From: Mesorhizobium sp. WSM3626
GTDB taxonomy: Bacteria; Pseudomonadota; Alphaproteobacteria; Rhizobiales; Rhizobiaceae
Length of the DNA stretch: 64,000 nt
Direction: 5' to 3'
NCBI RefSeq assembly: GCF_000513935.1
Contig: NZ_AZUY01000007.1
Span: 79,807 to 143,806, forward strand
The notes below the pieces were generated by a model. That model was not told the origin of the DNA, did not search any database, and saw only the letters and a program-made list of their open reading frames with translations. Both the position numbers and the translations under genes were made by a program. Positions 34,898 through 44,567 of the stretch are shown here, one piece after another. Numbering within the stretch: the first letter of the stretch is position 1; every line of letters begins with the position of its first letter.

Positions 34898-35332
34898 TTT
34901 ACTCTCCATTAGGACTTGAAACGGCCTGTCGATTGCCGTCAGCACTTTAATGCTGCATTGCAATAGCTGCACGGCAACATTTATGAGTCAAGCCTCATTT
35001 ACCTTGCGTTAATCAATTATGGGTTGCGGACGTCACCCGGTATAAGAGACTCGCCTCCTTTGACATAAAGCCGCGTGCAATCGCCGCTTGCTGCTACAAG
35101 CCCTGTAAACCTTTGATTCTACTGTTTTAAGGGAAAATAACGCAGGCGATTGATTTTAGATAACGCTAGACTATATCCCTCTTTGAACTGACTACCGCCG
35201 ATAGCCCGGCGGTTGCAAAATTTTGCACTGCGAAAGGAAAGGCTTTACGGCGCCGCGGTTTTTAAGGATGCTTTGCTTCGCAGTTGCAGCATAGCGCGAC
35301 GCGCAAACCGTTTTTTGGAGACTGTGCGCTCA
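34898..35332. other. Divergent promoter region of the lasso cluster
   Basis: 435 AT-rich bases separate the precursor from the nucleotidyltransferase gene, with no supportable gene. They hold TTGCAATGCAGCA on the minus strand at 34951-34963 and TTGCACTGCGAAA on the plus strand at 35223-35235, both versions of the shared element, and a perfect 14-bp palindrome TGCAAAATTTTGCA at 35214-35227. Divergent promoters are expected here. Confidence 0.6.
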
Positions 35333-36463
35333 ATGGCCTTGCCGGAAAGCTCTTATGAAAGATTGCGCGCCACGGACTGCGCCAATGAGATCGCCTATGT
35401 GCAGGCCTGCTTACGATTGTATTTCGCAGGAACGGCCGCCTCGGCGGGCGAGGTGTCGCCGCCTGGCCTTTCCGTCGCTGTCGTCACCGATATCGCCAGG
35501 CTTAACAAGGTCGGTACCTTCGTTCTGAAGGCGCTGTCGCGTGCGCCGGCGAATGAGAGGCCGGCCGAGCTCTTCCAGTGGCTTGAAACCTATCGTAGAA
35601 GGACGGTTTCGATGAACGCCGCCTGCCTGATGGATTCGATGGCCATCAACGAGGCGCTGCTCGACAGGCGGATTGATTTCGTCTTCCTGAAAGGGCCGTT
35701 CCAGCAGCATCTGCTTTACGACGATCACTTCATGAAGCCTGCGGGCGATGTCGACATCCTGGTCTCGCCGGCCGGGTTCTCGAAGGCACGCGAAGTGTTG
35801 CGCTCGATCGGCTACGAGGTGTCAGGCAAGTCACGTTCGGTCTGGTGGGTCCGCTTCCTCGGCGAACAGCACATGGTCCGCGGCAATGGGCCGAAATCAT
35901 CCACGGCCGATCTTCATTACCGGCTTCAGCAGCCCGGCTCGCCCAGTCCCCGCGATGCCGACGGGTTCCTGCGGCGAAAACGGCTGGTCGAGATTACCGG
36001 CGCCGAAGTCCCCTTCACGTCAGCCGCCGACACTTTGATGCTGTCCTGCATCAGCGTCGCCAAGGCCCTGTTCAACCGCGAGCCCTGCGCCGGCTATGTC
36101 TGCGATATCAGGGCCAGCGCCAGCCGACTCGACGAGGCTGATCAGCAGCGTGTGCTCGATGCCGCGGTGAGCCAGGGACTGGAAGACACCTTGCTGCTCG
36201 GCCTGCGCGCCGCCGATGTGCTGCTGGGCGGCACCGGCACGCTTCTGTCGGAGCGGGCCAAGCCGATCCTGTCGCGCATCGGCAATGAGGATCTGTTCAA
36301 CATGGTCATTGCGCCATGGCTGTTGTCGCTGCGCTGGCCTCAGCGGCGGACGGTGTTGTGGGAATTGTGCGGGCGGGCTCCCGTCCGCTATCTGGCCGAG
36401 GTTGGCTGGGCCGCGTCGGCGGACATCAGCCGCCGCATCTTCGAACGGCCGGCCAGTCCATGA
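35333..36463 (+). CDS. Nucleotidyltransferase family protein of the lasso cluster
   Basis: A protein of about 376 residues of the NTP_transf_5 type. The hallmark is FVFLKGPFQQHLLYDDHFMKPAGDVDILV, with the KG segment and the GDVDILV acidic pair of the nucleotidyltransferase fold, followed by a helical region. Relatives in lasso clusters have been linked to adding a sugar or nucleotide to the phosphorylated C-terminus (pseudomycoidin PsmN). It is divergent from the precursor, so the product could carry a modified phosphate; this is inference. ATG 35333 has GGAG eleven bases upstream; a TTG at 35213 would extend it by 40 residues. Confidence 0.82.
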   Translation: MALPESSYERLRATDCANEIAYVQACLRLYFAGTAASAGEVSPPGLSVAVVTDIARLNKVGTFVLKALSRAPANERPAELFQWLETYRRRTVSMNAACLMDSMAINEALLDRRIDFVFLKGPFQQHLLYDDHFMKPAGDVDILVSPAGFSKAREVLRSIGYEVSGKSRSVWWVRFLGEQHMVRGNGPKSSTADLHYRLQQPGSPSPRDADGFLRRKRLVEITGAEVPFTSAADTLMLSCISVAKALFNREPCAGYVCDIRASASRLDEADQQRVLDAAVSQGLEDTLLLGLRAADVLLGGTGTLLSERAKPILSRIGNEDLFNMVIAPWLLSLRWPQRRTVLWELCGRAPVRYLAEVGWAASADISRRIFERPASP

Positions 36464-36528
36464 TGGCAGTGGGTATCGAACGGGTACAGGGCGAGGGCAG
36501 AACGGAACCTGTGCAAGAGGCAAATTCC

Positions 36529-37551
36529 ATGTCGATGACGAAATCCCAGGTCTGCGTGATCATCGCGGCCAAGAACGCGGCGCGCACCATCGCGGTCGCC
36601 ATCGGATCCGCGCTGCGCGAACCGGAAGTGGCGGAGGTCGTCGTCGTCGACGACGGCTCTACCGACACTACGGCCGAGGTCGCCCGCTCCGCCGATGATG
36701 GCAGCGGTCGGCTTACCGTCATGCGCCTCGACGTCAACCGCGGCCCGTCCTTTGCCCGCAACGCCGCGATCGCCCGCTCACGAGCGCCGTTCGTCAGCAT
36801 TCTGGACGCCGACGATTTCTTCCTCGAGGGCCGGTTTCGCAACCTGTTTGCCGGCGCCGACTGGGATTTCGCCGCCGACAACATCATGCTTATCAGAGAT
36901 GACGCGACCGGTGACGCGACCAAGATCGTCGCCCCGGATTTTGCCGCCAATCCGGAATTCCTGGATTTCGAAAGCTTCGTGGAAGGCAACATCTCTAGAC
37001 GCAGCGTGCAAAGAGGTGAACTCGGCTTCTTGAAGCCCGTGATCAGCCGTGCCTTCCTCGACCGCCACGGATTGCGCTACGACGAAAGCCTGCGACTGGG
37101 CGAGGACTATGAGCTTTACGCGCGGGCGGTCGCCCACGGGGCACGATTCAAGGTCATCCGCTCCTGCGGTTACGGCGCCATCGTGCGCGCCGATTCGCTC
37201 AGTGGCCGCCACAAGACGCAGGACCTGAAGCGGCTGGCCGATGCCGATCTGGCGCTGCTGGCCATCGACAGCCTGCCGGAAGGGTCCAAGGCGGTACTGC
37301 GGCGGCACGAGCGGCATGTGCGCGACAAATACCGGCTGCGCAATTTCCTCGATGTGAAGGCCGAGCGAGGCCTGGCTTCGGCCGCGGCCTATGCCTTCGC
37401 AAGCCAATCCAACCTCATTCCCATCGTCCAGGGCGTGGCATCCGACAAGCTCGAGGCGCTGTTTCGCAGTGTTGGCCTCGTGTCCAGGAACAAGCGCGTG
37501 CCGACGCTGCGTTTCCTGATGGACGGAACCAGCACGGACAAGGGACGGTAA
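36529..37551 (+). CDS. Family 2 glycosyltransferase, ExoO-like
   Basis: A 340-residue GT-A enzyme: VCVIIAAKNAARTIAVAIGSAL, VVVVDDGSTDTT, NRGPSFARNAAIA, and the DxD-type SILDADD metal site. Its middle part (FLKPVISRAFLDRHGLRYDESLRLGEDYELYARA) matches the ExoO-like protein at 51143, so the window holds two ExoO-type transferases. It probably adds a sugar to the repeat unit on the cytoplasmic side. ATG 36529 has AGAGG nine bases upstream. It starts 65 bases after the nucleotidyltransferase stop and may be co-transcribed with it. Confidence 0.88.
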   Translation: MSMTKSQVCVIIAAKNAARTIAVAIGSALREPEVAEVVVVDDGSTDTTAEVARSADDGSGRLTVMRLDVNRGPSFARNAAIARSRAPFVSILDADDFFLEGRFRNLFAGADWDFAADNIMLIRDDATGDATKIVAPDFAANPEFLDFESFVEGNISRRSVQRGELGFLKPVISRAFLDRHGLRYDESLRLGEDYELYARAVAHGARFKVIRSCGYGAIVRADSLSGRHKTQDLKRLADADLALLAIDSLPEGSKAVLRRHERHVRDKYRLRNFLDVKAERGLASAAAYAFASQSNLIPIVQGVASDKLEALFRSVGLVSRNKRVPTLRFLMDGTSTDKGR

Positions 37552-37671
37552 GGCGCGGGACCGTCCGGTGCTGCCTGCCGCCCGGGAGCGTGCCACGCAA
37601 ACCATTTCGATCGGATTCATGAGTTTACGAATTGGGTGGTTGCCTCGCGGCTCCGGGGATGGCAGTCTATG

Positions 37672-37684
37672 TTGCGGTGCAGCA
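37672..37684 (+). promoter_or_regulatory. TTGCNNTGCANCA element upstream of the exoK region
   Basis: TTGCGGTGCAGCA in the 297-base gap between the ExoO-like gene and the small gene at 37849, 164 bases before that start. The rest of the gap shows no gene. A full match to the element shared with exoY, the lasso precursor and exoL. Confidence 0.55.
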
Positions 37685-37848
37685 AATTGAACGGCCGGCC
37701 GAATTGGCCCCGATCGGACTGGTCCGAAGTCTCTCTTCTTCGGAGAAGTGGACGCGGTACGAGTTTTTCAGCCCCGGTTGCGGGGATCGGCCAGTGGCCC
37801 GGACGGAAAGCCGGTCCAGAAAGCCGGCGATGACGGGAATTTAAGCTC

Positions 37849-38250
37849 ATGGCCTCGATATTCGGCTTCAGATCAAGGGATCCTATCCGCGACAGGCAGA
37901 CAGACGTTGCGCGTCTCGACCGGCTGGCGAAGCTGTTCGAGCAGGTCGCGGCTGAAATCGATGCCGAGAAAACCAGCCTGGAGAGCCGCTACCGCAAGGA
38001 GGCGACCAACGCGGCCTTCCCAGTCGAAGCCGTGGAAAACGGTTCCGCCTCCGACCGCCGCTCGTCCGAGGTCAGCGCGTTGATGCAGTCGATCTTGAAC
38101 AGCGAGCGCCGCATCGCGGCACTGTCGCGCCAGGGCGGCATGATGCGCGAGCTCCGTCATTCGCTGGATGCGGTCTTCGACGAGAATGCGGCCACCGATT
38201 CGCCGGCCACGGTCGCATCGGCCTGGCGGGCAGGAGCCGGCCGGGGGTGA
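37849..38250 (+). CDS. Hypothetical helical protein
   Basis: A 133-residue soluble protein, mainly helical and charged, with heptad-like stretches (DVARLDRLAKLFEQVAAEIDAEKTSLESRYRKEA and VSALMQSILNSERRIAALSRQGGMMRELRHSLDAVF). No family was recognised. It lies between an ExoO-like transferase and exoK on the same strand, downstream of a shared promoter element, so it is probably part of the exopolysaccharide regulon. The ribosome binding site is weak. Confidence 0.55.
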   Translation: MASIFGFRSRDPIRDRQTDVARLDRLAKLFEQVAAEIDAEKTSLESRYRKEATNAAFPVEAVENGSASDRRSSEVSALMQSILNSERRIAALSRQGGMMRELRHSLDAVFDENAATDSPATVASAWRAGAGRG

Positions 38251-38398
38251 AGGCGGCGGCGCGGGACCGTTACGACGGAGGTGATGCAAGACTGGAGGAA
38301 GTCGGGAGGGTGATTGAAGAGGTCAAGGTTGGCCCGTTTGGAGGCGGTTCAAACGTCGACTTTGGGTTGGGGACGCACAGCGCAAAGGTGAGTTTGTC

Positions 38399-39259
38399 AT
38401 GAATTCGGATCCAAAAATCATGTCCACGACAGCAATCGACGCCCCCCTGCATTTCGGCTGGCGGTCCTGCCTGGCAGTCGCTTTGCTGCTCGCGGCTCTT
38501 GGCAGCCTGCCGGCAACCCCGTCTCATGCGCAGGATGTCCAGTCCGCGCCCTCTTTCGTCGACGACTTCAAGAGTTTCGACCACGAGCGCTGGTACGTTT
38601 CAGATGGCTGGACAAACGGCAGCCATCAGAATTGCACCTGGTCGAAAGGCCTGGTCCAGCTTTCCGACGGCGTTCTTTCACTCGGTTTCGCGAAGCAGAA
38701 GACCAAGGATCGTGAGTTCGCCTGCGGTGAGATACAGACCAAGCAGCGCTTCGGCTATGGTACCTATGAGGCGCGAATGAAAACCGATACAGGCGCCGGC
38801 CTCAATGCGGCCTTCTTTTCCTATATCGGCCCGTCCGACAAGCAGCCCTGGGACGAGATCGATTTCGAGGTCCTCACCAAGGACACGTCCAAGGTGCAGG
38901 TCAACGCCTATATCGCCGGCAAGGGCAAGAACGAGAAGCTGGTCGACGTGCCCGGTGGCACCGACAGTGCCTTCAACGACTACGCCTTCGTCTGGGAGAA
39001 GGATAGTCTGCGCTGGTACCTCAACGGCCAGCTTGTGAACACCATCACCGATCCTGCGAAGCTGCCCAGCCATGCGCAGAGGATTTTCTTCAGCTTTTGG
39101 GGCAGCGATACGATGAAGGGCTGGATGGGAACGTTCGCCGATCCGGGCCGCAAGCTTTCGCTGCAGGTCGAACGTGTCGCCTTCACCGCGCTCGGCCAGC
39201 CCTGCCAATTTCCGGAATCGCTGGTGTGCGGTATAAAGGAGTTGGGAAAGACGAATTGA
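38399..39259 (+). CDS. exoK: Endo-beta-1,3-1,4-glycanase ExoK (GH16)
   Basis: A 286-residue secreted glycoside hydrolase. An N-terminal signal peptide (hydrophobic stretch at residues 24-38, cleavage after SHAQ) precedes a GH16 beta-jelly-roll: FVDDFKSFDHERWYVSDGW, FGYGTYEARMKTDTGAGLNAAFFSYIG, and the catalytic segment with Glu153-Ile-Asp155-Phe-Glu157 (nucleophile and acid/base). ExoK trims nascent succinoglycan into shorter chains outside the cell. In Sinorhizobium it belongs to exoHKLAMONP, whereas here it stands 9.6 kb from exoL. ATG 38399 has AGGTGAG upstream. Confidence 0.92.
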   Translation: MNSDPKIMSTTAIDAPLHFGWRSCLAVALLLAALGSLPATPSHAQDVQSAPSFVDDFKSFDHERWYVSDGWTNGSHQNCTWSKGLVQLSDGVLSLGFAKQKTKDREFACGEIQTKQRFGYGTYEARMKTDTGAGLNAAFFSYIGPSDKQPWDEIDFEVLTKDTSKVQVNAYIAGKGKNEKLVDVPGGTDSAFNDYAFVWEKDSLRWYLNGQLVNTITDPAKLPSHAQRIFFSFWGSDTMKGWMGTFADPGRKLSLQVERVAFTALGQPCQFPESLVCGIKELGKTN

Positions 39260-39307
39260 ACCGGCAGGGCCGAGAAGAGGCCCGCTGCCTGATGGGAATC
39301 AAACCGC

Positions 39308-40639
39308 ATGAACTTGACGGTGTTTGGAATTGGCTATGTCGGCCTCGTGCAGGCGGCGGTGCTTGCCGAGGTTGGACACCAGGTCGTTTGCGTCGACATC
39401 GACGCAAGCAAGGTGGAGCGGCTCAACCAGGGCCTCGTCCCGATCTTCGAGCCAGGCCTTGAAAGCATCGTCAGGGAGAATCACGCCGCCGGCCGCATCA
39501 AGTTCACCACCGATGCGGCGGCCGCCGTCAGGCATGGCGAAATCCAGATGATAGCGGTCGGCACGCCGCCCGGCGAGGACGGTTCGGCCGACCTCAAATA
39601 CGTGTTGACGGTCGCCGAGACCATTGGGCGCGAGATGGATACCGCCAAGATCGTCGTCGGCAAGTCGACCGTGCCGGTCGGCACCTGCGAAAAGGTGAAA
39701 GCCAGGATCGCCGAGACGCTGAAGAAGAGGGGGCGCGAGGATTTGCGCTTCGACGTCGCCTCCAATCCCGAATTCCTCAAGGAAGGCTCGGCCGTCGCCG
39801 ACTGCATGAAGCCCGACCGCATCATCGTCGGCACCAGCAGCGAGGACACCGAAGCGGTGATGCGCGAACTCTATGCGCCCTTCAATCGCAACCATGAGAA
39901 GATGATCGTGATGGACGTGCGGAGCGCCGAATTCACGAAATACGCCGCCAACTGCATGCTGGCGACCAAGATCAGCTTCATGAACGAGATGGCGAACCTC
40001 GCCGAGCAGCTCGGCGCCGACATCGAGGAGGTGCGCAAGGGTATCGGCAGCGATCCGCGCATCGGCTACCACTTCATCTATCCGGGCCTCGGCTATGGCG
40101 GCTCGTGTTTTCCCAAGGACGTCCGCGCTCTGATCAAGACCGCCGAGGGCGTCAAATTCGACGCCAAGCTGCTGCGCGCCGTCGAGGAGCGCAACAACGA
40201 CCAGAAATCCGTGCTGTTCGACAAGGTGCACCGCTATTTCAAGGGTGATCTCACGGGCAAGACCTTCGCGCTGTGGGGCTTGGCCTTCAAGCCCAACACC
40301 GACGACATGCGTGAGGCGCCGGCGCGTGTGCTGATGGAAGCGCTCTGGAACGCCGGCGCGACCGTGCAGGCCTATGACCCCGAGGCCATGCAGGAATGCC
40401 AGGCCATCTATGGGCTGCGTGACGACCTGATGTTGTGCGGCACCAAGGAAGCGGCATTGCGCGGCGCCGATGCGCTGCTGATCGCCACCGAATGGAAGAA
40501 TTTTCGCGCACCGTCCTTCGATGCGCTGAAGGCTGCACTGACCACGCCGGTCATCTTCGATGGCCGCAACCTCTACGATCCCAAGGTCGTGGCGCGCCAC
40601 GGCATCGAATATCACTCGATTGGCAGGCTGGTGGCGTGA
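39308..40639 (+). CDS. ugd: UDP-glucose 6-dehydrogenase
   Basis: A 443-residue enzyme oxidising UDP-glucose to UDP-glucuronate with two NAD. It has the N-terminal Rossmann motif FGIGYVG, the middle helical domain with [23 protein letters not shown], the catalytic Cys267 in [12 protein letters not shown], and the C-terminal UDP-binding domain ([20 protein letters not shown]). It lies 48 bases downstream of exoK, probably in one transcript, and implies that the polymer contains glucuronic acid or a derivative, unlike classical succinoglycan. Confidence 0.95.
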   Translation: MNLTVFGIGYVGLVQAAVLAEVGHQVVCVDIDASKVERLNQGLVPIFEPGLESIVRENHAAGRIKFTTDAAAAVRHGEIQMIAVGTPPGEDGSADLKYVLTVAETIGREMDTAKIVVGKSTVPVGTCEKVKARIAETLKKRGREDLRFDVASNPEFLKEGSAVADCMKPDRIIVGTSSEDTEAVMRELYAPFNRNHEKMIVMDVRSAEFTKYAANCMLATKISFMNEMANLAEQLGADIEEVRKGIGSDPRIGYHFIYPGLGYGGSCFPKDVRALIKTAEGVKFDAKLLRAVEERNNDQKSVLFDKVHRYFKGDLTGKTFALWGLAFKPNTDDMREAPARVLMEALWNAGATVQAYDPEAMQECQAIYGLRDDLMLCGTKEAALRGADALLIATEWKNFRAPSFDALKAALTTPVIFDGRNLYDPKVVARHGIEYHSIGRLVA

Positions 40640-40896
40640 GCAGCTGAATGCAATCACGACAGCTGTTAACCCGGCGTCGTGCGCTCCGCGCTCCGGGCAG
40701 TTTGCGCGACATGCATCAGGTCGACGGAAAATAGGCCAGCTTGAATTGGATAGCCGGCTTTGAATTCATGTAACCCGTGCAACGTCACCAACGCGCCATC
40801 ACTCCAGCTGAGCAGCGCGTCATCGTGGTGTGTGAATTGAGGCGATCATGTCGATCGCTCGACGCTCACGGGCTGGCTGGCCACTATGCCACTCAA

Positions 40897-40912
40897 TGCG
40901 ACGCGCTTTAGG
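40897..40912. repeat. Half copy of the GCGACGCGCTTTAGG repeat
   Basis: TGCGACGCGCTTTAGG is identical to one arm of the hairpin at 25887-25932. It overlaps the end of the acyltransferase gene and supplies its TAA stop codon. The 268-base gap between ugd and this gene contains nothing else recognisable. Confidence 0.7.
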
Positions 40913-42056
40913 CGGTTCGGGGCTTGGCCGAAAACATCTTGTTGAGATTTTGCACAGGGCTATCGACCATTCTTCGGAAAATGTCAGCCACCAAAAGCGA
41001 CACTGCAAGAACCATGGGCAGGACGATCCACACAGGAGCACCAATCAACGTACCTATTTTCGCGACAGCGATGAGCACAGTGAAATGAGTGAGGTACAAT
41101 GGGTAAGATATATCCCCCAGCCATATCAGCGCCGGCTTATCGAGGAAACGGCTACTCCCGGGCGAAGCGAACGCCATAAGAATTATGAGGCCAGCACCAA
41201 CTCCGGAGGAGATGTGGCTGAAAAGTAACCCGTCATAGATGATCCAACGAGCCTCCAAAAGAAGAATTCCCATGGCCCACATCAACGCGACGACAACGGT
41301 TGGATATTTGGCGATAGCTGTTTTCAGTGTGTCTCGATAGACGGCCAGGAAAGCTCCGCCGACAAAGATCGGGATATAAATGGAGGTCTGCAGAAGAGAC
41401 TGCGTTACGCTGCTGGCGGCAAGGCTAAATGCTTCGGGCCGGATCGCCCCGGGCACCAAGAGGACCAACGACAAAGTTACCATGGCCTTTGGAAATTTCA
41501 GAACGCCCCAGACTATGAATGGCATCGCGATGGATATTCTTATCTCGTGTACGAGAGACCACATTATGGGCGATAGCGTCATATGTTGGGTCAGTCCTGT
41601 TATTAACAAATGACCCACGACGGACTTGATTGAAATCGCACCAGGTGGCATGTGCTGGAGCCATTCGCTGTATCCATCTCCGATGGGTTGAACGAAAAGA
41701 GCCTTTGATGCAATTATTGCCAGCAACAATGCGACGGCAAAGGGCATCCAAATTCGCACTATTCTCTTTGCGGCATAATTGGCAAAAGAATCGCGTGCCT
41801 TGAGAATAGCCAACGTCAAGACAAAGCCGCTTAATATGAAAAACACCAGTACTGCTTCGTGCCCACTCCAGAAGATGTGGAGCGGAGAATAGGTAATTAC
41901 GTTTTCCCAGCGCCAGGTGAAATGGCGTGTTGCGTTTGGGTCTGCCCACACAAGCAAATCGATACCTGGAATGGCCAACACCAAGTGACTCATTAGTACG
42001 ACGATGGCTGCAATTCCACGAATTGCATGCAGGGAATTGAAACGGTCTTGAGTCAA
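40908..42056 (-). CDS. Acyltransferase 3 family protein
   Basis: A 382-residue membrane O-acyltransferase with about ten helices. It shows the family N-terminus FNSLHAIRGIAAIVVLMSHL (catalytic-type His and Arg), WSGHEAVLVFFILSGFVLTLA, the RI(V)RIWMPFAVAL segment and a C-terminal LIWLGDISYPLYLTHF. It would acetylate or succinylate sugar residues of the polysaccharide, the role of ExoZ or ExoH in Sinorhizobium. The start appears to be TTG 42056 (AGGGCG upstream); the next ATG would remove the first helix. Codon use is less GC-rich than in flanking genes. Third gene of a minus-strand set with GT8 and flippase. Confidence 0.88.
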   Translation of the reverse strand: MTQDRFNSLHAIRGIAAIVVLMSHLVLAIPGIDLLVWADPNATRHFTWRWENVITYSPLHIFWSGHEAVLVFFILSGFVLTLAILKARDSFANYAAKRIVRIWMPFAVALLLAIIASKALFVQPIGDGYSEWLQHMPPGAISIKSVVGHLLITGLTQHMTLSPIMWSLVHEIRISIAMPFIVWGVLKFPKAMVTLSLVLLVPGAIRPEAFSLAASSVTQSLLQTSIYIPIFVGGAFLAVYRDTLKTAIAKYPTVVVALMWAMGILLLEARWIIYDGLLFSHISSGVGAGLIILMAFASPGSSRFLDKPALIWLGDISYPLYLTHFTVLIAVAKIGTLIGAPVWIVLPMVLAVSLLVADIFRRMVDSPVQNLNKMFSAKPRTA

Positions 42057-42090
42057 TATTCGCGCCCTGAATTAATCGACGTAGCGGCGG

Positions 42091-43065
42091 TTATCTAACT
42101 GCGAAGAAGTCCCGCTTGACATAGGCACGAAATGCCCGGCGCTGGGATATTCGAGTGCGAGCGCCCCGAAGGGTTGAAATCCTCGCACGCAGGCCGGGTG
42201 TCGGCTGCGGCGCGTAAGGTTCGACTTTGAAGACCGACGCAAGCTCCGGAAAGCGCTCCATGAGATCGGTATAAGGCTTGTGGAAACGCCATCCCCATGG
42301 CGGGACGGCAGCCTTCCAAGGTTTGGCGGGGCCGGTGAAATGGATGATCTTCGGCGCGAGAATTCCGTGGCACTTGAGCTTGGCGTAGACATTGTGGAAA
42401 TTATAGGCCGGCGAGAGCGGTTCGACATTTTGCTCAAAGACGGCATTGAGCGCACTCTGGTCGTGCCGAATGAATGTGTCGCCGTTGCTGAAGAATGCGT
42501 TTAGCGCTTTGGGACCATAAATGGCCCAAGTGTCCCGGTTGCATGCCAGCACTCCGGAGTTGAAGTAGCTCTGACGCGTGGCTCCCGCCAACACATCGAA
42601 ATAGCCTTTAGGATTAAGCCCCAATCTATCGTCGGGATCGAGCCAGGCGCTACCCCTGCCGGCCGCGATCCAACCGTCCCGGACCCGATGCCGAACGAGC
42701 GGCGCAATGTCTCCAACGATTTGGATATCGCCATCAAGATAAACGATGTTGCGATACTGCGAAGGCAAATGGTCGGCTATCACGAGCCGCGCCAAAGCGG
42801 TGACTGGCACGTGGTTCTTGGCAAACGCCACGCCATCCGGTGGCACATAGGACGTGTCGGGCAGCGCGATGAAGGATATCGCCCGACCTGCACGGTTCTG
42901 AAGTGTGTCGATCAGTGCTGGATCGACACCGACTGTGTAGATCATGATGTCGGCCAACGCGTCGATGCCTTGCGCCGTCAACTGAAGTGCCGCCAGGAGT
43001 GACGGACCGAGATATCCGTTGTCGGTCACGAAGACGACCGCGGTGTCGTGCTTTTTCCCTGTCAT
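42091..43065 (-). CDS. Family 8 glycosyltransferase
   Basis: A 324-residue retaining glycosyltransferase of the LgtC/RfaI class: VVFVTDNGYLGPSLLAALQL at the start, DxD metal site in NIVYLDGDIQIVGD, SYFNSGVLACNRDTW, HDQSALNAVFEQ, and the C-terminal KIIHFTGPAKPWK with its conserved His. It likely adds a galactose or glucose to the repeat unit. ATG 43065 overlaps the flippase stop by four bases. A second GT8 gene is at 46778 and is only distantly similar. Confidence 0.9.
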   Translation of the reverse strand: MTGKKHDTAVVFVTDNGYLGPSLLAALQLTAQGIDALADIMIYTVGVDPALIDTLQNRAGRAISFIALPDTSYVPPDGVAFAKNHVPVTALARLVIADHLPSQYRNIVYLDGDIQIVGDIAPLVRHRVRDGWIAAGRGSAWLDPDDRLGLNPKGYFDVLAGATRQSYFNSGVLACNRDTWAIYGPKALNAFFSNGDTFIRHDQSALNAVFEQNVEPLSPAYNFHNVYAKLKCHGILAPKIIHFTGPAKPWKAAVPPWGWRFHKPYTDLMERFPELASVFKVEPYAPQPTPGLRARISTLRGARTRISQRRAFRAYVKRDFFAVR

Positions 43066-44567
43066 GCCCACCGTCCAAGCAGGCGTGCGCCCCTGCCCAT
43101 CAAAAGCCGCTTGCCCAGGGCAATCAGTTCAGTTTCGGGTCCTACAGGTCGTCGCATCAAATTCCACTGCAGCAATTGCGCGCCGGCAAAAGAGATCGCT
43201 CCAATGGCGATCTGTGATGCGAGGTTCAAAATCATCTCGGACGTTTCGACGCCGGATGGAAGCGCCGACCGAGAGACGAGCACGGCCGCGATCATGACTC
43301 CGGCACTTGCCAGGCTTCGCAGATTTGGGCGCACCTGTGCCAGGTAGCCAATGCCGGTGAGTTGCCGCACGACCTGAAGATTGAAAAAGATGCCGATGAC
43401 CCCCGCCACCGCTCGCGCGATTGCCACGCCGGCAAGTCCACCAAGCCAAAGTCCCACGACGACCGAGGGGACGCGCAGGACGAATGCCTGAACGTCACGC
43501 TTGAACAGCAATCGCGTGTCGCCCGTTGCCATCGCCAGCGGTTGCGCCAGGCTTCCCAGGGTTTGAATGGCAAACACGGCAGACAACGCCTGGATCACGA
43601 TTACGGCGGGAAGCCACTTGTCCGTCATCGTCAGCCGGACCAATGGTTCGGCGATCAGCGCCATTCCGACACCGACGGGCAATGCGATCATCGTGACGAG
43701 CGCTTGCGACGACTGGTAGACCTTCTCCAGGCCGCCGTCGTCACGGTTCTTCACATGGGCGAATGCAGGAAACAGCACCGAGGTCAAAGGAGCGATCGCC
43801 TCGCGCGTCGGCATGGCGGCGAGATTGTCGCCCACCGAATAATATCCAAGCGGCGTCTTGCCGAGGAAGGCCCCGATCAGCAGGTGGTCGAACCGCCAGT
43901 TCAGTGTGTTGATAGCCTGTGCAAGAGTCAGCCAGATGGAATAGCCGAACATCTCGCGCCAGTGCCGTAAGCCGGGCTTTGGCTTGAAGGGCGCGACTAC
44001 ATAGGAAATGACGAGGCCAGTGAAATCCGATGCCAACGTTCCCGCAACAAGCGCCCAGTAGCTTTTGAAGATGAACGCGAACACGGCCGACACGATGAGC
44101 CCGACAAGCTTCTGGGAAACTTCGACCAGGAATTGCTGCCAGAACACCAGGTCGCGCGTGAGGAGGATTCGACGCGGACTGCCAAGCCCTCCGATCAGTG
44201 TCGAAATTGCCAACGCCGCCAGCACCGGCGGCAAGCGCGGTTCCGCGAACGCCGATTCGGCCGGCATCGCGACGACCATAAGCATCGCGGCCACCGCCGC
44301 GGCACGCACCGCGCTTAGCGTCCAGGCGGTATCAAGATGTTCCTTGGTGGGATTTGGATGATGGATGAGCACAGCGCCGATCGAAATTTCGGTGACTGAG
44401 TTCAAGATCGCGAGCACGGTCCAGCCGAGGGCGACAATTCCGAAATCGCCGGGAGTGAGCAGCCGCGCTAGGACAAGCGTGCTTACCAAGCCCAGGAGAT
44501 TGGTGATGAGCCGAGCCGCGGTGATCCATGCCGCGCCCTTGGCCAGTCTTCCCTTGATTCCATCCAC
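43062..44567 (-). CDS. Lipopolysaccharide/exopolysaccharide flippase (Wzx/ExoT-like)
   Basis: A 501-residue MOP-superfamily transporter with about twelve to fourteen helices: KGAAWITAARLITNLLGLVSTLVLARLLTPGDFGIVALGWTVLAI at the N-terminus and FGYSIWLTLAQAINTLNWRFDHLLIGAFLGKTPLGYYSVGDNLAAMP in the middle are typical. It flips the lipid-linked repeat unit to the periplasm. The GTG at 44567 with GGAGG upstream is preferred to the GTG at 44588. It is divergent from the pyruvyltransferase gene, sharing a 173-base promoter region. Confidence 0.9.
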   Translation of the reverse strand: MDGIKGRLAKGAAWITAARLITNLLGLVSTLVLARLLTPGDFGIVALGWTVLAILNSVTEISIGAVLIHHPNPTKEHLDTAWTLSAVRAAAVAAMLMVVAMPAESAFAEPRLPPVLAALAISTLIGGLGSPRRILLTRDLVFWQQFLVEVSQKLVGLIVSAVFAFIFKSYWALVAGTLASDFTGLVISYVVAPFKPKPGLRHWREMFGYSIWLTLAQAINTLNWRFDHLLIGAFLGKTPLGYYSVGDNLAAMPTREAIAPLTSVLFPAFAHVKNRDDGGLEKVYQSSQALVTMIALPVGVGMALIAEPLVRLTMTDKWLPAVIVIQALSAVFAIQTLGSLAQPLAMATGDTRLLFKRDVQAFVLRVPSVVVGLWLGGLAGVAIARAVAGVIGIFFNLQVVRQLTGIGYLAQVRPNLRSLASAGVMIAAVLVSRSALPSGVETSEMILNLASQIAIGAISFAGAQLLQWNLMRRPVGPETELIALGKRLLMGRGARLLGRWA

